This document shows positions 1-8,273 of a DNA stretch of 17,500 bases, piece by piece. The DNA is taken from positions 1-17,500 of the forward strand of contig PFWI01000276.1 in assembly GCA_002791075.1 (NCBI GenBank), read 5' to 3'. Source of the DNA: a bacterium (Candidatus Ratteibacteria) CG_4_9_14_3_um_filter_41_21. GTDB lineage: Bacteria; Ratteibacteria; UBA8468. The notes under the pieces are model-generated. The model saw only the letters and a program-made list of their open reading frames with translations. It was not told the origin of the DNA and ran no database searches. Position numbers and translations under genes: made by a program. Each line of letters begins with the position of its first letter. The first letter of the stretch is position 1.

Positions 1-725
1 GAAGTGGCATTGTCCAGGATTCCGATGGGATTTCAGAGTATGAAGAGTGTAAATTGAAGGCGGATTTCCTGGTAAATCCCAGGCCTGAGTTTCAATTGAT
101 TGAAACAATGCTCTGGTCAAAAAAAACCGGTTTTTTTCTTCTAAAAGAGCATCTTCGTCGATTAAAGGATTCATCTCTTTATTTTGAGTTTCATTATAAC
201 CAAAAGCACTTGAGAGCTCTTCTTTCCGAACTGAAAAAACAATTTAATGCCGAAACCCTTTATAAAGTCAGGCTGCTTCTTTACAAGGATGGAAGCATTT
301 CTCTCACCCATCAGAAATTGACGGGCGTCATAAATTCCGCAAAATTAGCAACCATCTCAAAATTCAGGACTTCATCAAAAGCTCTTTTTCTCCGGCATAA
401 AACTACCAACAGAAAATTATATGATGAGGAATATCGGAAATATAGAAAATCAGGGTATTATGATGTTCTCTTTCGCAATGAGAAGGCTGAAATTACCGAA
501 GGGGCAGTCTCCAATATTTTCATTAAATCGGGTAAATTCTATTACACGCCCCCTCTTGCCTGCGGACTTCTTAACGGCGTTTACCGTCGGTATCTTCTGA
601 ATAAAAGACCGAATATCAAGGAAAAGGTTTTGACTTTGAAAGAATTAAAAAATGCGGATAAAATCTATCTTGTCAATTCGGTAAGAGGAATAAATAAAAT
701 TGACCTCGTTAGGAATACTGAATAG
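1..725 (+). CDS. pabBC: PabB-PabC fusion, C-terminal part (aminodeoxychorismate synthase / 4-amino-4-deoxychorismate lyase)
   Basis: The reading frame is open from nt 3 and the gene begins upstream of the window. The first ~17 codons read SGIVQDSDGISEYEECKLKA, the conserved end of the chorismate-binding (PabB/TrpE) domain. The rest, from about nt 66, is a class IV PLP aminotransferase fold of the PabC type: an FQLIETMLW start, a catalytic-lysine segment FLRHKTTNRK, and EITEGAVSNIFI before the C-terminal domain. PabB aminates chorismate and PabC eliminates pyruvate to give 4-aminobenzoate for folate, so the fused protein would do both steps with a separate PabA amidotransferase. A TTG at nt 54 could be mistaken for a start, but the homology continues upstream of it, so it is internal. 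The frame ends in TAG, with 45 nt before the next gene. Class IV enzymes can be confused with branched-chain or D-amino-acid transaminases; the PabB remnant decides for PabC. Confidence 0.88.
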   Translation, partial: SGIVQDSDGISEYEECKLKADFLVNPRPEFQLIETMLWSKKTGFFLLKEHLRRLKDSSLYFEFHYNQKHLRALLSELKKQFNAETLYKVRLLLYKDGSISLTHQKLTGVINSAKLATISKFRTSSKALFLRHKTTNRKLYDEEYRKYRKSGYYDVLFRNEKAEITEGAVSNIFIKSGKFYYTPPLACGLLNGVYRRYLLNKRPNIKEKVLTLKELKNADKIYLVNSVRGINKIDLVRNTE

Positions 726-770
726 AACCCCGAATAGAATTTACTCAAATTTAAATGTTAATATAGAATT

Positions 771-1781
771 ATGATACGAGCTTTGCCGGTTGGTAAACTT
801 AATTCCAATCTTCTTTCCGGGTTAATTAAGAAATGTTATCGGAAAGATAAATCTATTGTTGTCCCTCCCAAAATTGGCGAGGATGCGGCGGTCATCCGGC
901 AAGGAGATAAATATTTAGTCCTTTCTACCGACCCCATTACCTTAACCAAAGGGGAAATTGGCCATTTTGCTGTTTTAATTAATGCCAATGATATCGTTGC
1001 GATGGGCGGAAAACCTAGGTGGTTCTTAACCGCTAATCTTCTTCCTGAAGGCAAGACCACTAAAAATGACGTAGAGAACCTTTTTAAAAATGTTGCTGCT
1101 ATCTGCCGGCAATTGGATATTACCTGGGTTGGGGGCCATATTGAGATTACCTCAGGATTGAAAAAACCGATTGTAATCGGGGAGATGATTGGGACGGTTG
1201 AAAAAAATAAAATAACTCCAAGTTCAAATGGCAGGATAGGGGATGACCTTCTCTTAGTTAAAGGAATCGCTATTGAGGGAACTTCCATTATTGCCCGGGA
1301 AAAGGAAAAATATCTCCGGAAAAAATTCCCTCCTTCTTTTTTAAGAAAAGCCAAGAATTTTTTTCTTGCTCCGGGTATCAGTATTGTAAAGGAGGCTCTT
1401 TTAGCCAATAGTTCGGTTAAGATTCATGCGATGCATGACCCCACTGAAGGGGGTATTTCTACCGGTATCCGGGAGATTGCCCAGGCCTCGGGAAAGGGGG
1501 TATTAATCTTTTCGGATAGAATTAAGATTTATCCGGAGACAAAAATTTTATGCCAGGAGTTTGGGCTCAATCCCTGGGGTCTTATTGCTTCGGGCTCTTT
1601 ATTGATTAGTTTAAGCCCAAAAGAAACCCCTAAACTGCTTCAGGTTTTCCAAAAGAAAAAAATTCCGGTTGTGGTTATTGGTAGAATCAAACCAGAAGAT
1701 TTTGGATACAAGATAGAAGTAAATGGTAAAATAAAAGAACTGCCAAAATTTAAGGTGGATGAGATTACTAAAATTTATTGA
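771..1781 (+). CDS. AIR synthase-like ATP-binding protein (PurM/HypE/ThiL superfamily)
   Basis: A 336-residue protein of the PurM superfamily, whose members use ATP to activate a carbonyl or phosphate group. Superfamily motifs seen in order are GEDAAV at residues 36-41, STDPIT at 52-57, NANDIVAMGGKP at 71-82, GGHIE at 121-125 and MHDPTEGGIS at 221-230, then a SGSLLIS strand in the C-terminal half. The DPTEGG segment resembles HypE most closely. True HypE ends in a PRIC-type tail whose cysteine carries the thiocarboxamide, but this protein ends DEITKIY and has no such cysteine, and no hyp genes are nearby. It is therefore probably not a hydrogenase maturation factor. Substrate unknown. The ATG has no clear Shine-Dalgarno sequence; an AT-rich TAATAT lies just upstream. 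The gene lies between folate and DNA-repair genes, which says little about its job. Confidence 0.8.
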   Translation: MIRALPVGKLNSNLLSGLIKKCYRKDKSIVVPPKIGEDAAVIRQGDKYLVLSTDPITLTKGEIGHFAVLINANDIVAMGGKPRWFLTANLLPEGKTTKNDVENLFKNVAAICRQLDITWVGGHIEITSGLKKPIVIGEMIGTVEKNKITPSSNGRIGDDLLLVKGIAIEGTSIIAREKEKYLRKKFPPSFLRKAKNFFLAPGISIVKEALLANSSVKIHAMHDPTEGGISTGIREIAQASGKGVLIFSDRIKIYPETKILCQEFGLNPWGLIASGSLLISLSPKETPKLLQVFQKKKIPVVVIGRIKPEDFGYKIEVNGKIKELPKFKVDEITKIY

Positions 1782-1836
1782 CCGGGAAGGTTAATAACTG
1801 AGTTTCCTTTGCTTCCCATGAAATTAAAACCTTGCG

Positions 1837-3531
1837 ATGAAAAATCAGGAAATTGCCGAGATTTTTGAAAAAATTGGAGATATCTTAGAATTCAAAGGGG
1901 AAAATCCTTTTAAAATAAATGCTTACCGAAGAGCCAGCCAGTCTTTGAGAGACTTATCCGTTGATCTTGAGAAAATCGCCGGAGAGAGGAAACTCCGCGG
2001 GATTCCCGGGGTAGGGGAGGGGATTGCCCAAAAAATCGAGGAATACTTAAAAACCGGCAGAATAAAAAAGTATGAAGAAATTAAGAAGGAATTCCCGGAG
2101 GAAATTATTTCTCTGCTTAAAATTCCCGGAGTAGGGCCTAAAACCTTATCTTTGCTCGATCAGAAATTTAAAATCAAAAATCTTGCTGGCCTGGAAAAGG
2201 TTATTGAAAATAAGTCTTTAACCGGACTGCCGGGGATGGGAGAGAAAAAGGTAAAAAATATCAAAAAAGGAATAGAATTTTTTGAGAAAAAAAAGGGAAG
2301 AACCCTTCTCGGGGTTGCCCTTCCCTTACTTGATGAAATCATTGATTTATTGAAGCCAAAGGTAGAGAAGATTTCTTCTGCAGGTTCTCTGCGGAGAATG
2401 AAGGAAGATATTGGGGATATTGACATTTTAACTACGGCCAAAAATAGCCGGAAAGTTATTGACTATTTTATCAGTCTTCCTTTCGTTGAGAGAATTCTTG
2501 CCCGGGGGGAAACTAAGGCCTCCATTATCAGCAAAAAAGGAATTCAGATAGATTTGCGGGTAGTTCCCTCTGATTCCTATGGCGCTGCCCTTCAATACTT
2601 TACCGGCTCCAAATCTCACAATATTAAACTGCGCAGCATTGCCAAGGAAAAAGGAATGAAAATTAACGAATATGGTTTATTTAAAGGGACGAGGAAAATA
2701 GCCGGGAAAAATGAAGAAGAAATCTATCAAGCTCTGGGTTTGCCTTATATCCCCCCTGAACTCAGAGAGGATCAAGGCGAGATTGAAGCGGCCAGGGAAA
2801 AGACTCTGCCCTCTCTGGTAAAATTTGATGAAATCAAGGGCGATTTTCACATTCATTCCGAATATTCTGACGGAGAAGACAGTATCAGGATGATTGCTGA
2901 AACCGCCGGGAGTTTGGGGCTCTCCTATTTGGCAATTTGCGACCATTCCCAATCGGTAAAATATGCCGGAGGATTAAGCATAAAAGATGTTCTTAAAAGA
3001 AATGAGGAGATTGATTATTTGAATAAAAAGTCAAAAAGAGTTAAAATCTTAAAAGGAATGGAGGTTGATATTCTTGCTGACGGAACTCTGGACTATCCCG
3101 ATGCTCTCCTGAGAGAACTGGATTTGGTTATTGCCGCAATTCATCAGGGATTCAGGAAGAATGTAACCGGCAGGATGAGAAAAGCGATGCAAAATCCCAA
3201 TGTGGATATTATTGCCCACCCTACCGGCAGATTGATTTCAAAAAGAGAAGGCTACCGGCTGGATTTGGATAAAATATTTGAGATTGCTGCAGAGACCGAT
3301 ACCGCTTTGGAAATTAACGCTTGCTATGACCGTCTTGACCTTAACGATAACAATTCTCGCCGGGCTAAGGATTTTGGAGTTAAACTTGCCATTGGTTCCG
3401 ACAGCCATAGTTTAGGAATGTTGAAATATTTAAAGTTGGGAGTTGCGGTAGCAAGGCGCGGTTGGCTGGAAAAGAAAGATGTACTTAATACCTACCCTTT
3501 GACGAAAATATTGAAGAGAAAAAATGTCTGA
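1837..3531 (+). CDS. polX: DNA polymerase/3'-5' exonuclease PolX (polymerase beta family plus PHP domain)
   Basis: At 564 residues this is the normal length of bacterial PolX, a gap-filling repair polymerase with a PHP-domain nuclease. Helix-hairpin-helix motifs are IPGVGEGIA near 56, IPGVGPKTL near 96 and LPGMGEKKV near 131. The polymerase palm shows GSLRR at 183-187, the metal-binding DID pair at 194 and 196, a third aspartate at 239 (IDLRV), and YFTGS at 254-258. The PHP domain begins near 335 with HIH at 338-340 and keeps the other expected ligands: D345, H370, E409, H436, H461, D522 and H524. All catalytic metal sites therefore look intact on both domains. The start codon lacks an obvious ribosome binding site. 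The last 8 nt overlap porA in another frame, so the two are probably co-transcribed although functionally unrelated. Confidence 0.95.
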   Translation: MKNQEIAEIFEKIGDILEFKGENPFKINAYRRASQSLRDLSVDLEKIAGERKLRGIPGVGEGIAQKIEEYLKTGRIKKYEEIKKEFPEEIISLLKIPGVGPKTLSLLDQKFKIKNLAGLEKVIENKSLTGLPGMGEKKVKNIKKGIEFFEKKKGRTLLGVALPLLDEIIDLLKPKVEKISSAGSLRRMKEDIGDIDILTTAKNSRKVIDYFISLPFVERILARGETKASIISKKGIQIDLRVVPSDSYGAALQYFTGSKSHNIKLRSIAKEKGMKINEYGLFKGTRKIAGKNEEEIYQALGLPYIPPELREDQGEIEAAREKTLPSLVKFDEIKGDFHIHSEYSDGEDSIRMIAETAGSLGLSYLAICDHSQSVKYAGGLSIKDVLKRNEEIDYLNKKSKRVKILKGMEVDILADGTLDYPDALLRELDLVIAAIHQGFRKNVTGRMRKAMQNPNVDIIAHPTGRLISKREGYRLDLDKIFEIAAETDTALEINACYDRLDLNDNNSRRAKDFGVKLAIGSDSHSLGMLKYLKLGVAVARRGWLEKKDVLNTYPLTKILKRKNV

Positions 3532-4702
3532 GAGAAGAATAGGGAAAACTGCGAATGAAGCATTTGCGGAAGCGATGAGGCAGATTAATCCTGATGTTGT
3601 TGCGGCTTATCCCATTACTCCTGCTACCGAAATTGTCCAGATTTTTTCGCAATTTGTGGCTGATGGGAAAGTGGATACGGAATTTGTTCCGGTGGAAAGC
3701 GAACACAGCGCGATGAGCGCTGTGATAGGAGCATCCCTTGCCGGAGCAAGAGCAATGACCGCAACCTCATCGCAGGGGCTTGCTTTAATGTGGGAAGTTT
3801 TAAATATCGCTTCCGGTTTAAGATTGCCGATTATAATGCCGATGGTTAATCGTTCTCTTTCAGCTCCAATTAATATCCATTGCGACCACAGCGATTCAAT
3901 GGGAGCCAGGGATACCGGCTGGATTCAGATTTTCTCCGAAAGCGTCCAGGAAAGTTACGACAATCTTCTCCAGGCAGTCAGGATTGCCGAAGAGATGTTT
4001 TTGCCGGTGATGGTTACTACCGACGGTTTTATTCTTTCCCATTGTCTGGAACTTATAGAGTCACTCTCCGATAAGGAAGTGAAGGAATTTATCGGTAAGT
4101 ACCAACCTAAAAATTTCCTTCTGGATATAGAGCATCCAATTACCATTGGCGCTTTGGATTTGCAGGATTATTACTTTGAGCATAAACGTCAGGAAGCGGA
4201 AGCGATGATTAAGAGTAAAGAAGTTATTCTAAAGGTAGGGGAGGAGTTTGGGGAAAAATTTGGCCGAAACTATCGCTTCTTTGAAGACTACAAAATTTCC
4301 GATAGCGAAGTTGCTATTGTGGTAATGGGCTCTACGGCAGGAACAGCCAAGACTGTAGTTGACCAGTTGCGAGAAGAGGGAATAAAAGCCGGGCTTTTAA
4401 AATTAAGGGTTTTTCGCCCTTTTCCCGCAAAGGAATTAAAAGAGGTGTTGAAAAATGTTAAAGCAATTGCAATTTTGGACCGCTCCGATTCCTTCAATGC
4501 AGTGAGTGGTCCTCTTTTCAGCGAGATAAGAAACGTTCTTTACGATTTGGAAGAAAGACCAAAGATTGTTGATTATATCTACGGGCTGGGTGGCCGGGAC
4601 ATTGGGTTAAAAGAAATTAGAGGAATTTATCAGGAGTTAGAGGAGATAAAGAAAACCAACAAGATTAAAACCCTGGTGCAGTATTTGGGAGTACGAGAAT
4701 AA
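3524..4702 (+). CDS. porA: 2-oxoacid (pyruvate):ferredoxin oxidoreductase, alpha subunit
   Basis: A 392-residue alpha subunit of the multi-subunit pyruvate/2-oxoacid:ferredoxin oxidoreductases, which decarboxylate a 2-oxoacid to acyl-CoA, CO2 and reduced ferredoxin in the cytoplasm of anaerobes. Family motifs are AAYPITPATEIVQ near residue 28, ESEHSAMSAVIGASLAGARA near 58, the ATSSQG segment near 80, and the SAPINIHCDHSDSMGARDTG block near 112. A domain II transketolase C-terminal-like fold follows from about 260 (VVMGSTAGTAKTVVDQLREEG). Length and separate alpha and beta genes fit the four-subunit type, yet no gamma or delta (ferredoxin-like) gene is in the window. The start is an ATG inside the end of polX. 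The substrate cannot be fixed from sequence alone; pyruvate is the default, 2-oxoisovalerate or other 2-oxoacids being possible. Confidence 0.92.
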   Translation: MSERRIGKTANEAFAEAMRQINPDVVAAYPITPATEIVQIFSQFVADGKVDTEFVPVESEHSAMSAVIGASLAGARAMTATSSQGLALMWEVLNIASGLRLPIIMPMVNRSLSAPINIHCDHSDSMGARDTGWIQIFSESVQESYDNLLQAVRIAEEMFLPVMVTTDGFILSHCLELIESLSDKEVKEFIGKYQPKNFLLDIEHPITIGALDLQDYYFEHKRQEAEAMIKSKEVILKVGEEFGEKFGRNYRFFEDYKISDSEVAIVVMGSTAGTAKTVVDQLREEGIKAGLLKLRVFRPFPAKELKEVLKNVKAIAILDRSDSFNAVSGPLFSEIRNVLYDLEERPKIVDYIYGLGGRDIGLKEIRGIYQELEEIKKTNKIKTLVQYLGVRE

Positions 4703-4733
4703 ATAAATTGTAACCACGAATTAACACGAATAT

Positions 4734-4835
4734 TGTAGTGGTCGAGCTTGCTCGACAATGTAGCGGTGCGATTTATCGCACTTGTTGTAGGGGTTCGATT
4801 CATCGAACTCGGGCAGAGTAAACTCTGCCACTACA
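4734..4835. repeat. Array of four short hairpins between porA and porB, bounded by 8-bp inverted ends
   Basis: Four near-identical-geometry hairpins follow one another: GTCGAGC-TT-GCTCGAC (4741-4756), GTGCGAT-TT-ATCGCAC (4766-4781), GTTCGAT-TC-ATCGAAC (4793-4808) and GGCAGAGT-AA-ACTCTGCC (4812-4829). Stems are 7-8 bp and loops 2 nt, and stem sequences differ while pairing is kept. TGTAG recurs at 4734, 4759 and 4786, starting each of the first three units. The ends TGTAGTGG (4734-4741) and CCACTACA (4828-4835) are inverted complements. The block fills most of the 169-nt gap inside an otherwise compact operon. It resembles the intergenic palindromic repeats spread through many uncultivated bacterial genomes. 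A role as RNA processing or attenuation site between por subunits is possible but not shown. Confidence 0.88.
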
Positions 4836-4871
4836 TTTTCATCTGTTGTTGGTGAATAATAAGGAGAATAA

Positions 4872-5792
4872 ATGGCGAGTTTAAAGGAATTATCAGAAAA
4901 AAAGGATTTGTTTGTCAGCGGCCATCGGTTGTGTCCTGGTTGCGGAGCGGGTATTGTTGCCCGGCAGGTCCTTCTGGCCGCAAAGACCCCGGTGGTAGTA
5001 GTGGCTTCTACCGGTTGTCTGGAGGTTGCCAGCACCATTTTTCCTTATTCTGCCTGGGCGGTTCCCTGGTTCCATAATGCCTTTGAGAATGCGGCAAGTT
5101 CGGTAAGCGGGGTTGAGGCGGCTTATAAGAGTTTAAAAAAACAGGGAAGAATCAAAAAAGATATTCGATTTATTGCTTTTGGAGGGGATGGCGGCACCTA
5201 TGATATTGGATTGCAGGCTTTATCCGGAGCGGTAGAGAGAGGACATCGTTTTCTCTATATCTGTTACAATAATCAAGCTTATATGAATACCGGAATTCAG
5301 CGTTCCTCCGCTACCCCCAGGGGGGCAAGTACTACTACCGCTCCCGCAGGGACGGTAAGTCAGGGAAAAGTTCAATTCCAAAAAGATTTAATCGGTATTA
5401 TGGTTGCCCATCAAATTCCTTATGCTGCCGCGGCAACCGTAGGAAAATGGAATGATTTTATGAGTAAAGTGGAAAAAGCTTTAGATACGGACGGACCCAG
5501 CTTCATTGATGTTCTGTCCCCCTGCCGCTTAGGCTGGAGATATCCTCCGGAGAAAACGTTGGAAGTGGGAAGACTTGCGGCGGATACCTGTTTTTGGCCT
5601 TTATATGAAGTAGTTAATGGGAAATATTCTCTTAGTTATAGACCTAAGGAGAAAAAACCAATTACTGAATGGCTGAAATTACAGGGTCGTTTCAAGCATT
5701 TATTTAAACCGGAAAATAAAAGTTTGTTGGAAGACATTCAAAATCATATTGATAAGCGCTGGGAAAAACTTTTAAAAGTAGCATCATGCTAA
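4872..5792 (+). CDS. porB: 2-oxoacid (pyruvate):ferredoxin oxidoreductase, beta subunit (TPP-binding)
   Basis: A 306-residue beta subunit that binds thiamine diphosphate and a 4Fe-4S cluster and pairs with PorA. The cluster motif is CPGCGAG with C21 and C24, plus C49 in ASTGCLEV and a later cysteine in LSPCRLGW. The TPP motif is GGDGGTYDIG, with the NN of YNNQAYMNTGIQRSSATP about 30 residues on. This is the family's normal length. The start is secure: AAGGAG lies 6 nt upstream of the ATG (4861-4866). The gene is separated from porA by a hairpin repeat array, which is unusual because alpha and beta genes normally abut. Its own strong ribosome binding site would let it be translated independently if the array cuts or slows the transcript. 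The 3' end overlaps the next gene by 7 nt. Confidence 0.93.
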   Translation: MASLKELSEKKDLFVSGHRLCPGCGAGIVARQVLLAAKTPVVVVASTGCLEVASTIFPYSAWAVPWFHNAFENAASSVSGVEAAYKSLKKQGRIKKDIRFIAFGGDGGTYDIGLQALSGAVERGHRFLYICYNNQAYMNTGIQRSSATPRGASTTTAPAGTVSQGKVQFQKDLIGIMVAHQIPYAAAATVGKWNDFMSKVEKALDTDGPSFIDVLSPCRLGWRYPPEKTLEVGRLAADTCFWPLYEVVNGKYSLSYRPKEKKPITEWLKLQGRFKHLFKPENKSLLEDIQNHIDKRWEKLLKVASC

Positions 5793-7045
5793 AAATTGGC
5801 GTTGAGGCAGTGGATATTACCCCTCCTCTCGGAGTGGAGTTGTGTGGTTATGGATTCTATTTGAAAAGAAAAGCAAAAGGAATTCATGACTCTCTTCATG
5901 GCAAAATACTGATTTTAGAAGATAGGGGAGAAAGGTATCTTTACCTTAACTGCGAATTAATCGCTCTAGGTGAGGATTTAGTAGAAGAGATTCGACAACT
6001 AATTGCAGAAGAAGCAAAAATAAAAGAAAAAAATATTATTTTCTCCTGTACTCATACCCATTCCGGACCGGCAACTGCTATTCTTTATGGCTGTGGCGAG
6101 ATAGATGAGAAATATCTGTCTTCTTCTTCTCTGCCAGAGCAATTTCTCAGAGGGGTAAATAGAGCTCTCAAAAAGATGAAAAAAGCTAAGATTGGCTTTG
6201 CTAAAACCACAAGTGATTTATCTTACAATCGAACAAAAAAGGATGGAATAGTTGACCGCCAGGTTATGGTGGCTAAGATTGATACCGAGGAAGACAAGCC
6301 TTTAGCGATTCTTTTTAATTATGCCTGCCATGCTGTTTGCCTGGGAAGAAAGAATTTTCTTATCTCTGCTGATTTCCCTGGTTTTGTCTGCCGAAAAATT
6401 GAAGAGACAACCGGAGCAAAGGCTTTCTTTCTTCAGGGAGCCTGTGGGGATATTGACCCTAAAGGAGGACCTTGTCCCTCCTTTGAGAACGCAGAAAAAT
6501 ATGGGAAGATTTTAGCCGATACGGTTTTAGAAGTTTTGCCAAAGATTGAGACAAATGCTCAAGTAAACATAGATTTAGTTTCCCGAAAAATAAAACTTCC
6601 TTTGGTAATAGATAGAAAAGCGTTGATGGAAGAAGCAGAAGAAAAAATAAGTGTTTCCCCTGCAAGAACGAAAAAGTTTTATCAAAATTGGAAAAGAAGA
6701 TTCTTAAAGAAATTAGAAGAAAATATTTCATCAGAGACTTCTGCAGAAATACAGGTTCTTTCGGTCAACGATGCCTGTTTCTTCTTCCTTCCGGGAGAAG
6801 TATTTACTAAATTTGGTTTAGAAATAAAGAGTGGACATTCCTTTAACTATAATTTCATTGTTGGTTATAGTAATGGTATAATTGGCTATATTCCAGATAA
6901 GGATGATTTTAAGAGAAAGGGATATGCGGCAAGTCTTGCTCCCAAAATCTATGCGGAGTTTCCTTTTCAAGATAATGTAGGAGAAATATTGGTTAATGAA
7001 GCGCTGAATTTATCAAGAGAAAAATATGGAAAAATTAGCCATTAA
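5786..7045 (+). CDS. Neutral/alkaline ceramidase-like hydrolase (N-terminal catalytic domain family)
   Basis: A 419-residue protein of the neutral/non-lysosomal ceramidase family, zinc amidases first known for cleaving ceramide. Seen motifs are VEAVDITPPLGVELCGYG at the N-terminus, IHDSLHGKILIL near 33 (first likely Zn histidine), CTHTHSGPATA at 88-98, the FNYACHAVCLG segment with H182 followed by ISADFPG, and LQGACGDIDP at 216-225. These are the catalytic-domain landmarks. No signal peptide or membrane anchor is visible, so the protein should be cytoplasmic, unlike secreted ceramidases. Short intracellular members of this family are common in environmental bacteria, where the natural substrate is unknown; amide hydrolysis of a lipid or sugar derivative is an inference only. 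Its start overlaps porB by 7 nt and its end overlaps the DegT gene by 20 nt, so expression is probably coupled to both. Confidence 0.83.
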   Translation: MLKIGVEAVDITPPLGVELCGYGFYLKRKAKGIHDSLHGKILILEDRGERYLYLNCELIALGEDLVEEIRQLIAEEAKIKEKNIIFSCTHTHSGPATAILYGCGEIDEKYLSSSSLPEQFLRGVNRALKKMKKAKIGFAKTTSDLSYNRTKKDGIVDRQVMVAKIDTEEDKPLAILFNYACHAVCLGRKNFLISADFPGFVCRKIEETTGAKAFFLQGACGDIDPKGGPCPSFENAEKYGKILADTVLEVLPKIETNAQVNIDLVSRKIKLPLVIDRKALMEEAEEKISVSPARTKKFYQNWKRRFLKKLEENISSETSAEIQVLSVNDACFFFLPGEVFTKFGLEIKSGHSFNYNFIVGYSNGIIGYIPDKDDFKRKGYAASLAPKIYAEFPFQDNVGEILVNEALNLSREKYGKISH

Positions 7046-8261
7046 TGGAGGAGAACCGGTAAGGACAAAACCCTTTCCTTCCTGGCCGGTTGTGGGAGAA
7101 GAAGAGAGAAATAATCTCTTAGAGGTTTTTGAAAGCAAGAAGTGGTGGTACGGAGAAAGAGTAAAGGAATTTGAGGAGAAATTTGCTGATTTTCAGGATA
7201 CCCAATATGGAATTACCTGCACCAATGGCACTGCCGCTTTGGAGGTCTCTCTCTTATCCGTAGGAATTGGCCCCGGGGATGAGGTAATTGTTCCTCCTTA
7301 TACCTTTGTTGCTACCGCATCAGCGGTATTAAGAGTAAATGCGATTCCTATTTTTGCCGATATCAGTTTAGAAACGGCTAATCTTGACCCGATAGATGCA
7401 GAAAAGAAAATCACTGAAAAAACAAAAGCAGTCATTCCGGTTCACTTCGCTGGTCTTCCTGTAGATATGGATGCTTTTAATAATTTAGCCAAAAAACATA
7501 ACTTAAAAATTATTGAGGATGCCTGCCATTCCTGGGGAAGCAAATGGAAGAATAGAGGAACCGGGGCTCTCGGTGATTGCGGTGCTTTCAGTTTTCAGAT
7601 GAGCAAAAACATTACTTCTGGAGAGGGAGGGATCATTCTTACGGATAATCAGGAAATTGCCGATAACGCTCGTTCCTACATTAATTGTGGTAGAGGCAAA
7701 GATAAACCCTGGTATGAGCATTGCCTTTTAGGCAGTAATTTGAGGCTTACTGAACTGCAGGCGGCAATTTTATTAGGGCAACTTACCCGCCTGGAATCCC
7801 AGGTGTTAAAAAGAGAAGAGAATGCTAAATATCTTAATGAAAGATTGAAAGGAATGCTAGGAATCAAGATTATTGATAGTGATGATTCTCGCATCACCAG
7901 GCGTTCCTATCATCTTTACCAATTTCGTTATTTAAAAGAAGAGTGGAGAGAAGTCTCAAGAGAGAAATTCTTAGACGCTTTACAGGCAGAAGGTATTCCT
8001 GCAAGTAGCGGTTATCCTCATCCCCTCTATAAAAATCCTTTATTTCTAAGAAAAGGAAAAGGACCAAGGTTTTGCCCTCTATCCTGCCCCTACTATGGCA
8101 AAGAGATGGATTATAATCAGGTTTCCTGCCCGAATACCGAAAAAATCTGTAAAGAAGCAGTCTGGTTTTCCCAGTCAGTCCTTTTAGGAGACAGGGAAGA
8201 TATGGATGATATCATCAGCGCTGTTAAAAAAATCAGGGATAACATCTCTGTAATAATTTAG
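7026..8261 (+). CDS. DegT/DnrJ/EryC1/StrS-family PLP aminotransferase (first copy)
   Basis: A 411-residue PLP-dependent sugar-aminotransferase-type enzyme. It opens with MEKLAINGGEPVRTKPFPSW, the usual start of the AHBA-synthase/StsC-like branch. It has a TNGTAALEVSL substrate-phosphate loop near 66, the PLP ring aspartate in IIEDACHSWG (D165), and the Schiff-base lysine K194 in SFQMSKNITSGEGG. Members transfer an amino group to keto-sugars, inososes or related cyclic ketones. Near the C-terminus is a cysteine-rich stretch with C350, C354, C368 and C375 (CPLSC ... SCPNTEKIC), also found in the second copy at 15257-16513. The 5' end overlaps the ceramidase-like gene by 20 nt. The substrate cannot be named; the family and the second copy suggest amino-sugar or aminocyclitol metabolism. 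Confidence 0.9.
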   Translation: MEKLAINGGEPVRTKPFPSWPVVGEEERNNLLEVFESKKWWYGERVKEFEEKFADFQDTQYGITCTNGTAALEVSLLSVGIGPGDEVIVPPYTFVATASAVLRVNAIPIFADISLETANLDPIDAEKKITEKTKAVIPVHFAGLPVDMDAFNNLAKKHNLKIIEDACHSWGSKWKNRGTGALGDCGAFSFQMSKNITSGEGGIILTDNQEIADNARSYINCGRGKDKPWYEHCLLGSNLRLTELQAAILLGQLTRLESQVLKREENAKYLNERLKGMLGIKIIDSDDSRITRRSYHLYQFRYLKEEWREVSREKFLDALQAEGIPASSGYPHPLYKNPLFLRKGKGPRFCPLSCPYYGKEMDYNQVSCPNTEKICKEAVWFSQSVLLGDREDMDDIISAVKKIRDNISVII

Positions 8262-8273
8262 TTTTTTAAAAAA

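Noticed and set aside
54..56. TTG start for a free-standing PabC
   Set aside because: The same frame upstream encodes the conserved end of PabB with no stop, so the protein is a fusion entering from outside the window.
836..1408. 190-codon open frame on the - strand
   Set aside because: Lies wholly opposite the AIR-synthase-like gene, has no family motifs and no ribosome binding site; a shadow of the real gene.
771..1781. HypE (hydrogenase maturation)
   Set aside because: The C-terminal PRIC cysteine tail is missing and no hydrogenase genes are near.
4734..4835. Possible CRISPR array
   Set aside because: Units are 25-27 nt apart with only TGTAG shared, the variable parts are self-complementary and there are no spacers or cas genes.
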